64,000 bases of DNA from Pseudomonas putida (lineage in GTDB: Bacteria; Pseudomonadota; Gammaproteobacteria; Pseudomonadales; Pseudomonadaceae), in the NCBI RefSeq assembly GCF_001976065.1, contig NZ_MNAH01000001.1, positions 1,212,064-1,276,063 of the forward strand, written 5' to 3'. A program made the position numbers and the translations under genes. Positions 51,907 to 61,082 of the stretch are shown here, one piece after another (within the stretch, counting starts at the first letter, position 1; each line of letters opens with the position of its first letter). The notes under the pieces are model-generated. The model saw only the letters and a program-made list of their open reading frames with translations. It was not told where the DNA came from and did not search any database.

Positions 51907-51934
51907 AAAAAAAAAGGACGGCCCAGGACCGTCC
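51907..51934 (-). terminator. Terminator of the aldo/keto reductase gene
   Basis: On the minus strand, GGACGG pairs with CCGTCC around a 7-nt loop, followed by nine T (51915-51907), just after the reductase stop at 51946. A canonical intrinsic terminator. Confidence 0.9.
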
Positions 51935-51945
51935 CTGGTGGCCTG

Positions 51946-52896
51946 TTATTTCTTGCGCGGGATGAAGCCCGGTACACCGGTTTCCACGACCGAATTGAAG
52001 CGTATTCGCGTTGTGATCTCTTCGCGAATTTCCAGCATGGCCCGGTGGGGCAGGGTCGCGATATCAAAGTTTTCGCGGATATGGCTCAGTGTTGCCGAAG
52101 TGGTCAGGAACGCTGCACCTCGTTGAACAGCCCAGGCCAGCAAGACTTGGGCCGGGGTTCGTTGCAAATGCCGGGCGATCCCGGTAATCACCTCGTCGTC
52201 CAGTACGTTCGGTTCCATGCCATGCCCCAGCGGGGCAAAGGCCAGGACGATGATCCCGTGTTCCTTGCAGTAGTCGAGCATTTCCCATTCCGGCAGGTAC
52301 GGATGGGCTTCGACTTGCACCACGGCGGGTTTGATTCGCGCCACGGCGACGATCTCTTTCAGCGCCGGCAGGGTGATGTCCGACAGACCGATGGACTTGC
52401 AGCGACCTTCGTCCACCAGTTGCTCAAGGGCCCGCCAGGTGTCGATCAAGGTCACGCCGGAGTCGTAGATGACGTGACCGAACGCGTCCCTCGGGTCCTG
52501 GTCGTCCCCGGCCTGAAAAGCGAAGGGCGTGTGGATCAGGTAGCAATCGATGTACTCCACCTGCAGCCGTCGGCAACTGGCTTCAAAGGCCGGCCGCACT
52601 CGCTCGGGACGGTGGTTGGTGTTCCACAGTTTGGTGGTGATGAACAGCTCTTCGCGCCGTGCCTTACCCGCGTCCATGAAGGCTTGCAGGGCAACGCCGA
52701 CGCTCTCCTCGTTGCGATAACGCTCGGCACAATCGAAATGGCGGAACCCGGTTTCCAGGGCGTGGGTGATTGCCTGGGTGGTGACGCTCAGGTCTTTGAA
52801 CAGGGTTCCGAAGCCCACGGCGGGCATCTTCCCCGTACCGTGATTGAGGGCAAATCGGGTATCGCGAAGTTCATCGTGAAAGGCTTCGTAAGACAT
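51946..52896 (-). CDS. Aldo/keto reductase
   Basis: A 316-residue TIM-barrel reductase using NADPH. The catalytic tetrad is present: Asp and Tyr in FDCAERYRNE, Lys in TTKLW, His in LIHTPFAF. ATG 52896 has GGAG 7 nt upstream. The upstream gene is the end of the outer membrane efflux protein, 32 bp away and in the same direction, so it may be cotranscribed with the efflux operon. The aldehyde or ketone substrate is unknown. Confidence 0.9.
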   Translation of the reverse strand: MSYEAFHDELRDTRFALNHGTGKMPAVGFGTLFKDLSVTTQAITHALETGFRHFDCAERYRNEESVGVALQAFMDAGKARREELFITTKLWNTNHRPERVRPAFEASCRRLQVEYIDCYLIHTPFAFQAGDDQDPRDAFGHVIYDSGVTLIDTWRALEQLVDEGRCKSIGLSDITLPALKEIVAVARIKPAVVQVEAHPYLPEWEMLDYCKEHGIIVLAFAPLGHGMEPNVLDDEVITGIARHLQRTPAQVLLAWAVQRGAAFLTTSATLSHIRENFDIATLPHRAMLEIREEITTRIRFNSVVETGVPGFIPRKK

Positions 52897-52927
52897 GTCA
52901 CTACTCCAATAACCGAGGCCGCAGCCT

Positions 52928-54388
52928 CTACTGATACGAACGTCGTGCTGTTTCGCGGCTGGCAACCTGTTGCTCGAACACGCCGACGGAGTTGCCGCCG
53001 AGGGCTACAAACAGTTGCACGGTGTCGAGGTACTGCGCCGTCTTGACGCGGACCTGGCCCAGCAGCGCCTGTTGGTAGGCGCGCTCGGCTTCCAGCACCT
53101 GGAGGATGCCGTTCTCGCCTTGGGCGAAGGCTTGCCGGTTCAGGCGCAAACTGCTGTCGGCCGCTTGCAGGGCATCCTCCTGGGCGCGATACGCCTGCGC
53201 GTCATGGTTGATCGCTTGCAGGGTGTCGGCGACCTGGCCGAACGAACTGATGACAGTCTGCTGATAGCCCGCGAGTGTCGCGTTGTAACCCTCGACGGCG
53301 GCCTGGCGTTCAGCCTTGAGGGTTCCGCCGTTGAAGATCGGCCCGGCGATCCCCGCCGCGAAGCCCCAGAGCGCCGCGCCACCATTGCCCGACGCGGCCT
53401 GCACCAGGTTGGCGGACAAGGTCACCCGAGGATAGAGATTGGCGGTCGCCACGCCGACGGCGGCGCTGGCGATGTGCAACTCAGCTTCGGCCTGGCGTAC
53501 GTCCGGCCGGTCGTGGGCCATTTCCGAAGGCAGGCTGACCGGCACGTTCGACGGCAAGGCAAATTCATCAAGGTGAAAGTCCGGCGCGATCCAGTCAGCC
53601 GGGCCTTTGCCGGTCAGGATCGACAGCGCATGGCGAGCCGCATCCCGTTGCTGCGCCAAGGGCGGTAGCAGCGTGCGGTCCTGGGCCAGCCGGGTTTCGG
53701 CCAGCGACACGTCGATCTGCGTGGTGGTGCCGTTGACATGGGCCGCGCGCACCAGTTCGAGGTTGCGGACGTCGTTGTCCAGCAAGGTCTCCACGGCCTG
53801 CATCTGGGCATTGGCAGACGCCACCAGCAATGCCTGGCTGGCCACCTCGCCGGTAAGGGTCAGGTAGGCCGCTTCGTAACGATGGGTTTGCAGATCGGTA
53901 AAGGCTTGCTGCTGTTCGATCAGCCGTTTGTTGCCACCGAAGACATCCAGGTCGAAACCGACCCGTGGCCCGATCGCATAGAAGTTGGTGATCGAGGGTT
54001 CCTTGGCGTTGTGCACGCGTTGGCGACCTGCTGTAGCACCGAAGTCGACCTGCGGATACAGCGCACCTTGCGCCGCGGCCACCGATTGCGCCGCCTGGCG
54101 GATCGTCGCGTCGGCGGCGACCAATTCCAGGTTGCCGTCGATGGCACGGCGCATCACCTGATCAAGCTTGGGCGAGCCAAGGGCGGACCACCATTGCCCG
54201 CGGACTTTGTTGCCCAGGGCAATACGCTGCGAACCGCCCTGGCCAAGACGCTGTTCGGCCTGTTGATCGTAATGCTGTGACGGGCTCGCCGTCGGGGTCT
54301 CGAAGTCGGGGCCGACAGTGCAGGCCGAAAGCAAGACCAGCGCCGCCAGTGTCGTGAGTTTCGTTGGCAACAGATGACTGGATTTCAT
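52928..54388 (-). CDS. Outer membrane efflux lipoprotein (OprM/NodT family)
   Basis: A 486-residue outer membrane factor: lipobox LLSAC (Cys22), then RND/EmrAB-type repeats with long helices (LELVAADATIRQAAQSVAAAQGALYPQVDF and the duplicated block near RPDVRQAEAELHIASAAVGVATANLYP). The lipid anchor and family signature fit an OprM-like channel. It is third in emrA-emrB-oprM order on the minus strand, so the three make a complete efflux unit. The substrate is unknown. Confidence 0.92.
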   Translation of the reverse strand: MKSSHLLPTKLTTLAALVLLSACTVGPDFETPTASPSQHYDQQAEQRLGQGGSQRIALGNKVRGQWWSALGSPKLDQVMRRAIDGNLELVAADATIRQAAQSVAAAQGALYPQVDFGATAGRQRVHNAKEPSITNFYAIGPRVGFDLDVFGGNKRLIEQQQAFTDLQTHRYEAAYLTLTGEVASQALLVASANAQMQAVETLLDNDVRNLELVRAAHVNGTTTQIDVSLAETRLAQDRTLLPPLAQQRDAARHALSILTGKGPADWIAPDFHLDEFALPSNVPVSLPSEMAHDRPDVRQAEAELHIASAAVGVATANLYPRVTLSANLVQAASGNGGAALWGFAAGIAGPIFNGGTLKAERQAAVEGYNATLAGYQQTVISSFGQVADTLQAINHDAQAYRAQEDALQAADSSLRLNRQAFAQGENGILQVLEAERAYQQALLGQVRVKTAQYLDTVQLFVALGGNSVGVFEQQVASRETARRSYQ

Positions 54389-54408
54389 GATGCAGACTCC
54401 ACGAAAAC

Positions 54409-55908
54409 TTAGTTGGCGGTTACGGGTTTGCGAAGAAAGACCACCAGCGGGCTGACCACCAGCATCGCCACCAGCAAGAGCTTGAACTGGTCGACGACAG
54501 CGATGAATGCGGCCTGGTGGGTGATCATGTGGTTCAGCCCTTCAAGTGCCGGCAAGGGCATCGACGCCGTGCCGAAATGGGCGGCGGCGCGATACGGCGT
54601 CACGTTGCTGGCCAGCGCCAGGTGCATCGCCTGGGTATTGTTGAAAAAGAAAATCTGCACGATCGCCACGCCGAGGGTGCTGCCGTAGACACGCGACAGG
54701 TTGAACAGGCCGGTACCTTCCGGGCGCAGCGCGGGGTCCAGGGTGCTGAACGCCACCTTGGTGAGCGCCGGCATCAACAGGCCGATGCCGATGCCCTGGA
54801 TGGCGCCGGCAACGGCTACCGGCGACCAGTCCATCAATGGGGAGAACCCGAGCATCAGCCAGTTGGCATAGATCACCAGCGCCACGCCTGCCGCCACGAA
54901 CAGTCGACGGTCGAAACGCTCTGGAACACGCCCCATCAGCAGGAACGCGCCGACCAGGCCAATGCCCCGTGGAATGGTCAGGGCGCCTGTGGTGTCAGGC
55001 GGGTAACCGAGAATCTCATCGAGCATCGGCGAGGTCAGCGCCATGGTCGACAGCAGCACGAATCCCACGGCGAAAAAGATGAGGGTCGACAGCACGAAAT
55101 TGCGATCGCTGAACAAGCGCTTGTTGAGGAAATGCACCTGGGTGGTCAACCGGTGCACCATGAACACATACAAGCCCAGACCGCAGGCCAGTGCCTCGAC
55201 CCAGATTTCCGGCGAGTCGAACCAGTCCAGGCGTTCACCACGGTCTAGCAGCATCTGCAGGCTGATCAAGCCCAGGGTGAAGCTGCCGAAGCCGAAGAAG
55301 TCGAAAGACGGCGCCTTAGCGGCTTTTTTCTCGGCCAGCAAAAGGGCCACGACCAGGAAGATGTACGCCGATAACGGCAGGCTGATGTAGAAGATCGGTC
55401 GCCAGTCGAAGTGCTCGGCGATCCAGCCGCCGATGCTCGGGCCGCTGACGATGCCCAGGAGCACGATGGCGGTCCAGCTCGCGCCGAATTTCAGGCGCTT
55501 CTCGGGTGCCAGCGTGTCCATGGCAATCGCCATCGACAGGGGCGCCAGCATGCCACTGGCCAGGCCCTGGATGATCCGTGCGCCGATGAACTGAAGCGGC
55601 GTCGTGGCCACTGTCGCGAGCAACAAGCCGAGGACGAAAAAGGCCAGCGCGGCCTGATAGATGCACTTTAAGCCAAAGCGTGCGGCGAGCCACTGGGCTA
55701 TGGGCATGGTAATGGCGCTGGCCGCGAGGTACGCGGTGAAAATCCAGCCGGCCTGGTCGTCGGTCATCGACAGGCTGCCTTGAATCAGCCGCAGTACCGC
55801 GTTCGGCAGCGGCAGGTTGGCCGACTGCATGTAAGTCGCGAGCAGCACCGCCAACCTGAGCGAGCGCGCACCACCCGGGTCCGGGGTTAACTGTGCATGG
55901 GCGCTCAT
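54409..55908 (-). CDS. MFS drug exporter, 14-TM DHA2 type (EmrB-like)
   Basis: A 499-residue MFS protein with 14 helices, typical of EmrB/QacA, including GWIFTAYLAASAITMPIAQWLA and the RIIQGLASGMLAPLSMA stretch. It begins inside the stop codon of the EmrA-like gene (TGATG overlap) and precedes the OprM-like gene by 20 bp. Exports a hydrophobic compound in exchange for protons; neighbours give no substrate. Confidence 0.92.
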   Translation of the reverse strand: MSAHAQLTPDPGGARSLRLAVLLATYMQSANLPLPNAVLRLIQGSLSMTDDQAGWIFTAYLAASAITMPIAQWLAARFGLKCIYQAALAFFVLGLLLATVATTPLQFIGARIIQGLASGMLAPLSMAIAMDTLAPEKRLKFGASWTAIVLLGIVSGPSIGGWIAEHFDWRPIFYISLPLSAYIFLVVALLLAEKKAAKAPSFDFFGFGSFTLGLISLQMLLDRGERLDWFDSPEIWVEALACGLGLYVFMVHRLTTQVHFLNKRLFSDRNFVLSTLIFFAVGFVLLSTMALTSPMLDEILGYPPDTTGALTIPRGIGLVGAFLLMGRVPERFDRRLFVAAGVALVIYANWLMLGFSPLMDWSPVAVAGAIQGIGIGLLMPALTKVAFSTLDPALRPEGTGLFNLSRVYGSTLGVAIVQIFFFNNTQAMHLALASNVTPYRAAAHFGTASMPLPALEGLNHMITHQAAFIAVVDQFKLLLVAMLVVSPLVVFLRKPVTAN

Positions 55909-57026
55909 CAGAAGTTACCTGCGGTCAGCAGCGACTTGAGCGGGTGCCACCATGGCGTGCGATGCCCGGTATCGACCTTGACCGTGGCGCTGGTGCCGGA
56001 AAACAGCGGCAGGGCAGGGTCCGCGTCATCCAGTTCGAGGCGAACCGGTACCCGCTGCACCACCTTCACCCAATTGCCGGTGGCGTTTTCCGGTGGCAGC
56101 AGGGCAAAGTCCGACCCGGCGCCGGGGCTCATGCTGGTCACGTGGGCCTTGAACACGCGACCTGGGTAGGTGTCGATGCTGATGGTCGCTTCCTGGCCCG
56201 CACGCATATGCGTGACCTGGGTTTCCCGGAAGTTGGCCTCGACCCAGGTCTCGTGATCGGAAATCAACGCAAAGGCCGGCGCGCCGTTGTTGAGGTAGTT
56301 GCCCACCTGCAGATCGTCGACCTTGGCGACAATGCCGTCGGCGGGCGCATAGACCGTGGCGTAGGACAAGTACAGCTGCGCTTCGTCGAGCTGCGCCCTG
56401 GCCTCGCGCACCGCAGGGTGACTGTCGGCCTCGATGTTCGGGTTGCCGTCCAAGGCCACGACGGTGCTGGCGATCTGTTGTTCGATGGAGGCGATGCGTT
56501 GCCGGGAGATCTTCAGGTCGGTTTCCGCGCGCTCATAAAGGGCCCGGGACACGAACTCGGTGGCGACCAGGGCTTTCTTGCGGGCAAATTCCTTCTGGTC
56601 GAAGTCCGCCGACGCTTTCGCCGATTGCAGTTCAGCCTGCTGCTGACGGTAGCTGGCCTTGAGCCCATCGATACGCAGCCGCGCAACATTCAGCTGCGCC
56701 TCGGCACGCTCGATTGCAATCTGCAAGGGCTTGGGGTCGAGGCGAAACAGCACCTGGCCCTTGCTGACCTTTTGATTGTCCTCGACCGCAATCTCTACGA
56801 CCTGCCCGGAAATCCGCGCATTGACCGAGGCCTTGGCCACCCGGGCGTAGGCATTGTCGGTGGTGACGAAGGGCTCGCCCGCCACGTAGTACGCATAACC
56901 TGCGGCGGCGAAGAGGGCAGGCAGCCCCACCATCAGCCAGGGCCGCAGTTTTTCCTTCAGGTTTTTTTTGATCGGAGATTGGGCCTCATGGGCCTGCGCA
57001 GCCGTGATGTCGATGGGTTGAGTCAT
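55908..57026 (-). CDS. HlyD/EmrA-family periplasmic adaptor
   Basis: A 372-residue membrane-fusion protein: one TM (residues about 32-50), then two lipoyl halves around a long coiled-coil hairpin (RIDGLKASYRQQQAELQSAKASADFDQKEFARKK, helix 2 from about 165). It links the inner membrane pump to the outer membrane channel. ATG 57026; GTG at 57038 is an alternative with better spacing to AAGG. First gene of the efflux operon; the divergent TetR gene is 250 bp away. Confidence 0.92.
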   Translation of the reverse strand: MTQPIDITAAQAHEAQSPIKKNLKEKLRPWLMVGLPALFAAAGYAYYVAGEPFVTTDNAYARVAKASVNARISGQVVEIAVEDNQKVSKGQVLFRLDPKPLQIAIERAEAQLNVARLRIDGLKASYRQQQAELQSAKASADFDQKEFARKKALVATEFVSRALYERAETDLKISRQRIASIEQQIASTVVALDGNPNIEADSHPAVREARAQLDEAQLYLSYATVYAPADGIVAKVDDLQVGNYLNNGAPAFALISDHETWVEANFRETQVTHMRAGQEATISIDTYPGRVFKAHVTSMSPGAGSDFALLPPENATGNWVKVVQRVPVRLELDDADPALPLFSGTSATVKVDTGHRTPWWHPLKSLLTAGNF

Positions 57027-57276
57027 GATCGAATGCACCTTTAACCGGGAAGGCGGGCCTGCAGTTTTCGCCTGGCGCCGACGTCAATGAATGTTGTGGA
57101 AAAGCAAACCCGCAGGCGGTTGGGAGGATCGCTCCGGCGCCTCTGTTTCGTCGCTGCAACACCCGGTTCGAGCTTCGCTTGAACAAACATGGATCAAGGA
57201 ATTTGTGGTTCCTTATTTTTGTGCGATGGTGTAAAAATATCCCCTCATCCACCTTCCTGCAAGGATTTTGTACGAC
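57027..57276. promoter_or_regulatory. Divergent promoter of the efflux operon and TetR gene
   Basis: 250-bp gap between two divergent starts. A T/A-rich stretch at 57200-57240 precedes the TetR gene. TetR-type operators are usually palindromic in such gaps, but I could not define one reliably. Confidence 0.45.
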
Positions 57277-57903
57277 ATGGCACAAAATAAAGTGACAGAG
57301 GGTAAAGGTCGCGGCCGGCCCCGTGCATACGACCCGCAGACAGCATTGCAACAAGCGCTTGGTGTGTTCTGGAGCACCGGCTATTCCGGCGCCTCCCTGG
57401 ACAGCATCGCCACGGCGGCCGGAATGAATCGCCCCAGTCTCTATGCGGCCTTCGGTGACAAACACGCCCTGTACATCAAGGCGCTCGAACAGTACTGGGA
57501 GTTTGCCGCTGCCGACATGCACGCGGCGCTGACCGCTAGCGACCTGACCTTGCGCCAGGCCCTGATGCGCTTTTATGAAGGGCAGTTGTCGATCTACTTC
57601 TCGGGCGACGGCCAGCCACGCGGCTGTTTCGCGATTGGCACGGCAACGACCGAGGCCGTCGAGGATCCGCAGATTCGTGAGGTGCTGGGCGATCGCTTGA
57701 GCCGCCTGGATGCCGATCTGGAGGCGCGTCTGCGCGCTGCCATGGAAGCTGGCGAATTGAAAAGCGATGTCGATGCCGGGGCGCTGGCCGTACTCGCGTC
57801 GTCCCTGTTGCACAGCATTTCGATCCGGGCACGGGCGGGCAAGTCACGTGCAGAGCTGACGACGCTCGCTGAAAATGCGGTCGGTGTGATCTGCGGTGGG
57901 TGA
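57277..57903 (+). CDS. TetR-family repressor
   Basis: A 208-residue TetR protein: HTH about residues 17-60 (YDPQTALQQALGVFWSTGYSGASLDSIATAAGMNRPSLYAAFGDKHALY) and a C-terminal TetR_C-like ligand domain. ATG 57277; a TTG three codons earlier is possible. Divergent from the efflux operon, it is the probable repressor of that operon. Its end overlaps the Mug gene start by 8 bp, an unusual partner. Confidence 0.9.
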   Translation: MAQNKVTEGKGRGRPRAYDPQTALQQALGVFWSTGYSGASLDSIATAAGMNRPSLYAAFGDKHALYIKALEQYWEFAAADMHAALTASDLTLRQALMRFYEGQLSIYFSGDGQPRGCFAIGTATTEAVEDPQIREVLGDRLSRLDADLEARLRAAMEAGELKSDVDAGALAVLASSLLHSISIRARAGKSRAELTTLAENAVGVICGG

Positions 57904-58414
57904 GGGGCTCGACGACATATTGGCGCAGCAACTGGACGTGGTTTTTTGCGGCATCAACCCAGGCGTGACGGCCGCGGCCCAAGGGCACCATTTTGCCGGT
58001 CGCGGCAATCGCTTCTGGCGCACCCTGCACCTCGCCGGTTTTACGTCACAGCAACTGTTGCCGGAACGAGACAGGTCAATCCTCGACTATGGGTGCGGCT
58101 TGACGGCCGTGGTCGAGCGGCCGACGGCGCGGGCAGATCAGTTGTCAGCCCATGAGTTTGCCGCGGCCGCAGCGGCATTCGAACGCAAGATCGGCAGCTA
58201 TGCGCCACGTTTCGTGGCATTTCTCGGCAAGGCGGCGTACTGCGCCTTATCCGCTCAGCGCGACGTTGCCTGGGGCCCTCAGTCGAAAACCTTCGGCAAT
58301 GCCGCGGTCTGGGTCCTGCCCAACCCCAGCGGGCGAAATCGCGCCTTCAGCCTTGAGCAACTGGTAGAGGCGTACCGCCAATTATGCGTGGCAGCGGGCG
58401 CGCGCCCGCTCTAG
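57896..58414 (+). CDS. mug: G/U mismatch-specific DNA glycosylase
   Basis: A 172-residue uracil-DNA glycosylase superfamily protein of the Mug type: motif GINPG (19-23) and NPSGRN (about 142-147) frame the base-flipping pocket. It removes uracil mispaired with G and ethenocytosine. The GTG start overlaps the TetR gene by 8 bp, so the two are translationally coupled. No functional link between them is known. Confidence 0.92.
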   Translation: MGEGLDDILAQQLDVVFCGINPGVTAAAQGHHFAGRGNRFWRTLHLAGFTSQQLLPERDRSILDYGCGLTAVVERPTARADQLSAHEFAAAAAAFERKIGSYAPRFVAFLGKAAYCALSAQRDVAWGPQSKTFGNAAVWVLPNPSGRNRAFSLEQLVEAYRQLCVAAGARPL

Positions 58415-58767
58415 CGCGGGGGCGCCAGAGAAGAACGCGGGTGCAGTCAGGAGCATCAAGTAACCTCCACGTTGAAGCGACCAACGTAACGCTCGACGGC
58501 ATCGTCATTGCATTCTTTTAATTGTACGACGCGTGTTTGACAGTGTTTTTTCGCGAGCTGACAGCACGCATAGTCACTTGCTGTGTCTGGCCAGTGACTT
58601 CGACTTGATGCGTCGTTTATTTGACGTTATTCGGCCGAGTTTTATATTTCTATTTATTATTGTGACGTGCTATTGACGTACTGGCTATCTGCTTATAGGC
58701 TCCATTTAGCCTGATTCAGATTCTTCAACCGACCAATTGCAAACCCTCAGCGCAGGGAGGCGGTTAT
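58415..58767. other. 353-bp AT-rich intergenic region before the polysaccharide locus
   Basis: No convincing gene or RNA here. The stretch 58500-58700 is much richer in A/T than its surroundings and contains several TTGAC/TTGACG-like elements (near 58539 and 58650-58675), so it probably holds the promoter of the exopolysaccharide locus. The compositional break also marks a possible insertion or island boundary. Confidence 0.45.
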
Positions 58768-59247
58768 ATGCGGACGACAGTTTTCATTAAGTTGATGGTG
58801 TTATTTGCAACCGTAAATGGGGTAGCCATTGCCAGCGCGCATGCGACCAATTTGCCTTTGGAAATTAGTCGCATAAGTACCGCTTGCGAGGGTGCACGAG
58901 CTCTGGCGGTCGACGCTTCGACCACGGGCGGCACCGCCGCGAAGACGAATACTGGCAAAGACCATGGTGGCTCTTCGCTCGAGGCCACAATTGCCCAACT
59001 TCCCAGCTCTAATAATGGATCCAAGTCGGGAGCGAATGCTTCCGTCAATACTTCAGCGTGCGACGGTTTAATGACGGAAGTTGCCAAGGCGCAGTTCGTC
59101 ATCGGGCCAGTCCAGGACAAGGGACTGACTGGAGAATCGGCGTTCCACGACACTCAACCCAATGCCCTGCCGGTGTCTGCGGTTGTATGGTTATTCTCTT
59201 CCGCACTATTGGGCTTCATCGTCGTAGCCAATCGACGCAAGATCTAG
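58768..59247 (+). CDS. PEP-CTERM-like exosortase target protein
   Basis: A 159-residue secreted protein. An N-terminal signal peptide (1-26, SAHA) leads to a Ser/Gly/Thr/Asn-rich low-complexity middle. The C-terminus is a tripartite sorting signal: ALPVSAVVWLF (132-142), a hydrophobic helix to about 153 and the basic tail NRRK (155-158), close to the known VPLPAAVWLF-type PEP-CTERM signal. ATG 58768 follows GGGAGG. It is the first gene before polysaccharide export and chain-length genes. It probably stays at the cell surface or is processed by an exosortase. No exosortase gene is in the window. Confidence 0.75.
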   Translation: MRTTVFIKLMVLFATVNGVAIASAHATNLPLEISRISTACEGARALAVDASTTGGTAAKTNTGKDHGGSSLEATIAQLPSSNNGSKSGANASVNTSACDGLMTEVAKAQFVIGPVQDKGLTGESAFHDTQPNALPVSAVVWLFSSALLGFIVVANRRKI

Positions 59248-59356
59248 GAATGACTTTTCGAGACAGTTTTTTCTTGCAAGTGTTACAGCTTTAAAGAGGA
59301 CGCTGATTGTAACGGTTGATCCTCATTAGATGTGCTAACCAGGCGGAGGAATCCAG

Positions 59357-59914
59357 ATGCTGCGTTTACTGCTACCTGCACTGTGTGCGCTGGCTATTTT
59401 GCCCAGCGTGGCCCGTGCCGCCGAAGAAGATCTCTATCTCCTGAACTCTGGAGACAAGGTTGAAGTGTCCATTTGGGGCGAGCCAACGGAGAAAATAGAG
59501 CGCGTAGATGTGCTGCCCAATGGCTACATAACGCTGAAGTTGGCAGGGCCGGTCAAGGTCAAAGGGCTTGATACGGCTCAAGCGGAAACAATAATCACTA
59601 AAAAACTCATAAAATATTATCCTGACCCAGTAGTCAGCGTTGTTGTCACCGAAGCCAAGGGCAATGTCGTCTATGTCCAGGGCAAAGTACTCAAGCCTGG
59701 CAAGGTGCAGCTGACCGGTGATACCAATGTACTGCAACTATTGAGTGAGACCGGTCCGCTCGACAAGTTCGCGGACAAGGACGATATCAAGGTCTTGCGC
59801 CGCGAAGGGAAAAGACAGAAAGTCATGCCCGTCGATTACAGTGCTCTGATTTCCGGACGTGACTTGTCCACTAACTACGAACTTAAGGCCGGCGATACGC
59901 TGGTCGTTCCCTGA
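59357..59914 (+). CDS. Polysaccharide export protein (Wza-like, short)
   Basis: A 185-residue export protein with a Sec signal peptide (1-22, cleaved near VARAAEE, no lipobox). A Poly_export domain follows (GDKVEVSIWGEPTEKIERVDVLPNGYITLKLAGPVKVKG), then an SLBB-like part (VVYVQGKVLKPGKVQLTGDTNVLQLL). It lacks the C-terminal membrane helix of Wza. ATG 59357 has GGAGGA 7 nt upstream. It belongs to the PEP-CTERM-type exopolysaccharide locus. Confidence 0.9.
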   Translation: MLRLLLPALCALAILPSVARAAEEDLYLLNSGDKVEVSIWGEPTEKIERVDVLPNGYITLKLAGPVKVKGLDTAQAETIITKKLIKYYPDPVVSVVVTEAKGNVVYVQGKVLKPGKVQLTGDTNVLQLLSETGPLDKFADKDDIKVLRREGKRQKVMPVDYSALISGRDLSTNYELKAGDTLVVP

Positions 59915-59940
59915 CATTGCGCGATGCATTAAGGATTAAC

Positions 59941-61062
59941 TTGCGTTCATTGCAAACAACCGGAGTGGTGATGGCAATATTGACTTTGCCATGTTCCGGC
60001 ATGACCTACGCCGGCACCTGGCAGTCGGCAGTTGCGCTGCCCATGACAGTCGAGCACGACAGCAATCCATTGCTCTTGACGGCTGACGAAAAAGCGGTGA
60101 CTCGAACGATCATTGCCCCCGATTACACGCTGCTGGGTAATTTTGATCGGGATCAGTGGACGTTCGGCCTCGGTGTCAATGTCGAGCGCTCGTCCGATAC
60201 CGACGTCGTGTCCAATCGAGAAGATCCGAGGCTGTCGTTTGGCTGGCAGCGCGAGACTGAACAGGGTAGTTACGGGCTCACGGCGAGGTACATCGAGAGC
60301 TCGACGCTCTCCACTGAAGTCCAGGAGACCGGTGTAACAGACTCGACCGATGGCACGCAAAAGCTCTCGAACATCGGCGGTAACTGGCGAAGCGCGGTGA
60401 CCGAGCGCAGCACCCTGGTCAACGAGATCGACCTCACCCATGTCGAATACGACACCGACACGCTGACCAACTACGATGAGCTCACCAACCGTTTCAGCTG
60501 GCTTTATCAATGGAATGAGCGAACTGAACTGTTCACCCGTTTCGAAGCGACGCGCTATGAGCCTAAGGACGACAACACCACCATTGGCTCCTCGAACAGC
60601 TACACCCCGGTGGTCGGCGTGAACTACCAGATCTCCGAGCGGTTTACGGGATCGGTGTACGGCGGCGTCAACGAGGTTTCCAACAGCAACAGTGGCCCCA
60701 CCGGCCAGGGTGGTATGAGCCTGCGTTACGCCGGCGAACGTGTCGAGTCCAACGTCGAAGCCAGTCGCAGCACGATCGCCAACGGCGAGAACGGCTTGGT
60801 CGAATCCGATGAGCTACGGGGTAACTTGAGTTATTTGCTCGACGAGACCAGTCGTGTCGGTGTTGATGGCTCCTGGCAAAAAACCAAAGGGGAGGCGGCC
60901 AGTACCTTTCGCACATACGGCGCCTATGTGAGTCGGGAACTCTCGCCTTTTTGGCTTGCACGCCTATCCTTCACCTACAAAGAGCGCGAGCGAGACGGCT
61001 TGCCGGATGCCGATGCCAACATCATAGGGATGACCTTGATCTATAGTCACCCCGACTTCTGA
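59941..61062 (+). CDS. Outer membrane beta-barrel protein of the exopolysaccharide locus
   Basis: A protein of about 373 residues with a signal peptide and alternating hydrophobic/polar strands, ending in HPDF (terminal Phe, typical of outer membrane barrels). It resembles EpsL-like proteins found in PEP-CTERM and exopolysaccharide gene sets. I choose TTG 59941 behind AAGGA; TTG 59917 and ATG 59971 (behind GGAG) are alternatives, and the first gives 381 residues. It is 26 bp downstream of the export gene. Confidence 0.8.
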   Translation: MRSLQTTGVVMAILTLPCSGMTYAGTWQSAVALPMTVEHDSNPLLLTADEKAVTRTIIAPDYTLLGNFDRDQWTFGLGVNVERSSDTDVVSNREDPRLSFGWQRETEQGSYGLTARYIESSTLSTEVQETGVTDSTDGTQKLSNIGGNWRSAVTERSTLVNEIDLTHVEYDTDTLTNYDELTNRFSWLYQWNERTELFTRFEATRYEPKDDNTTIGSSNSYTPVVGVNYQISERFTGSVYGGVNEVSNSNSGPTGQGGMSLRYAGERVESNVEASRSTIANGENGLVESDELRGNLSYLLDETSRVGVDGSWQKTKGEAASTFRTYGAYVSRELSPFWLARLSFTYKERERDGLPDADANIIGMTLIYSHPDF

Positions 61063-61082
61063 CCTTCAGCAGCGTGGTATTT

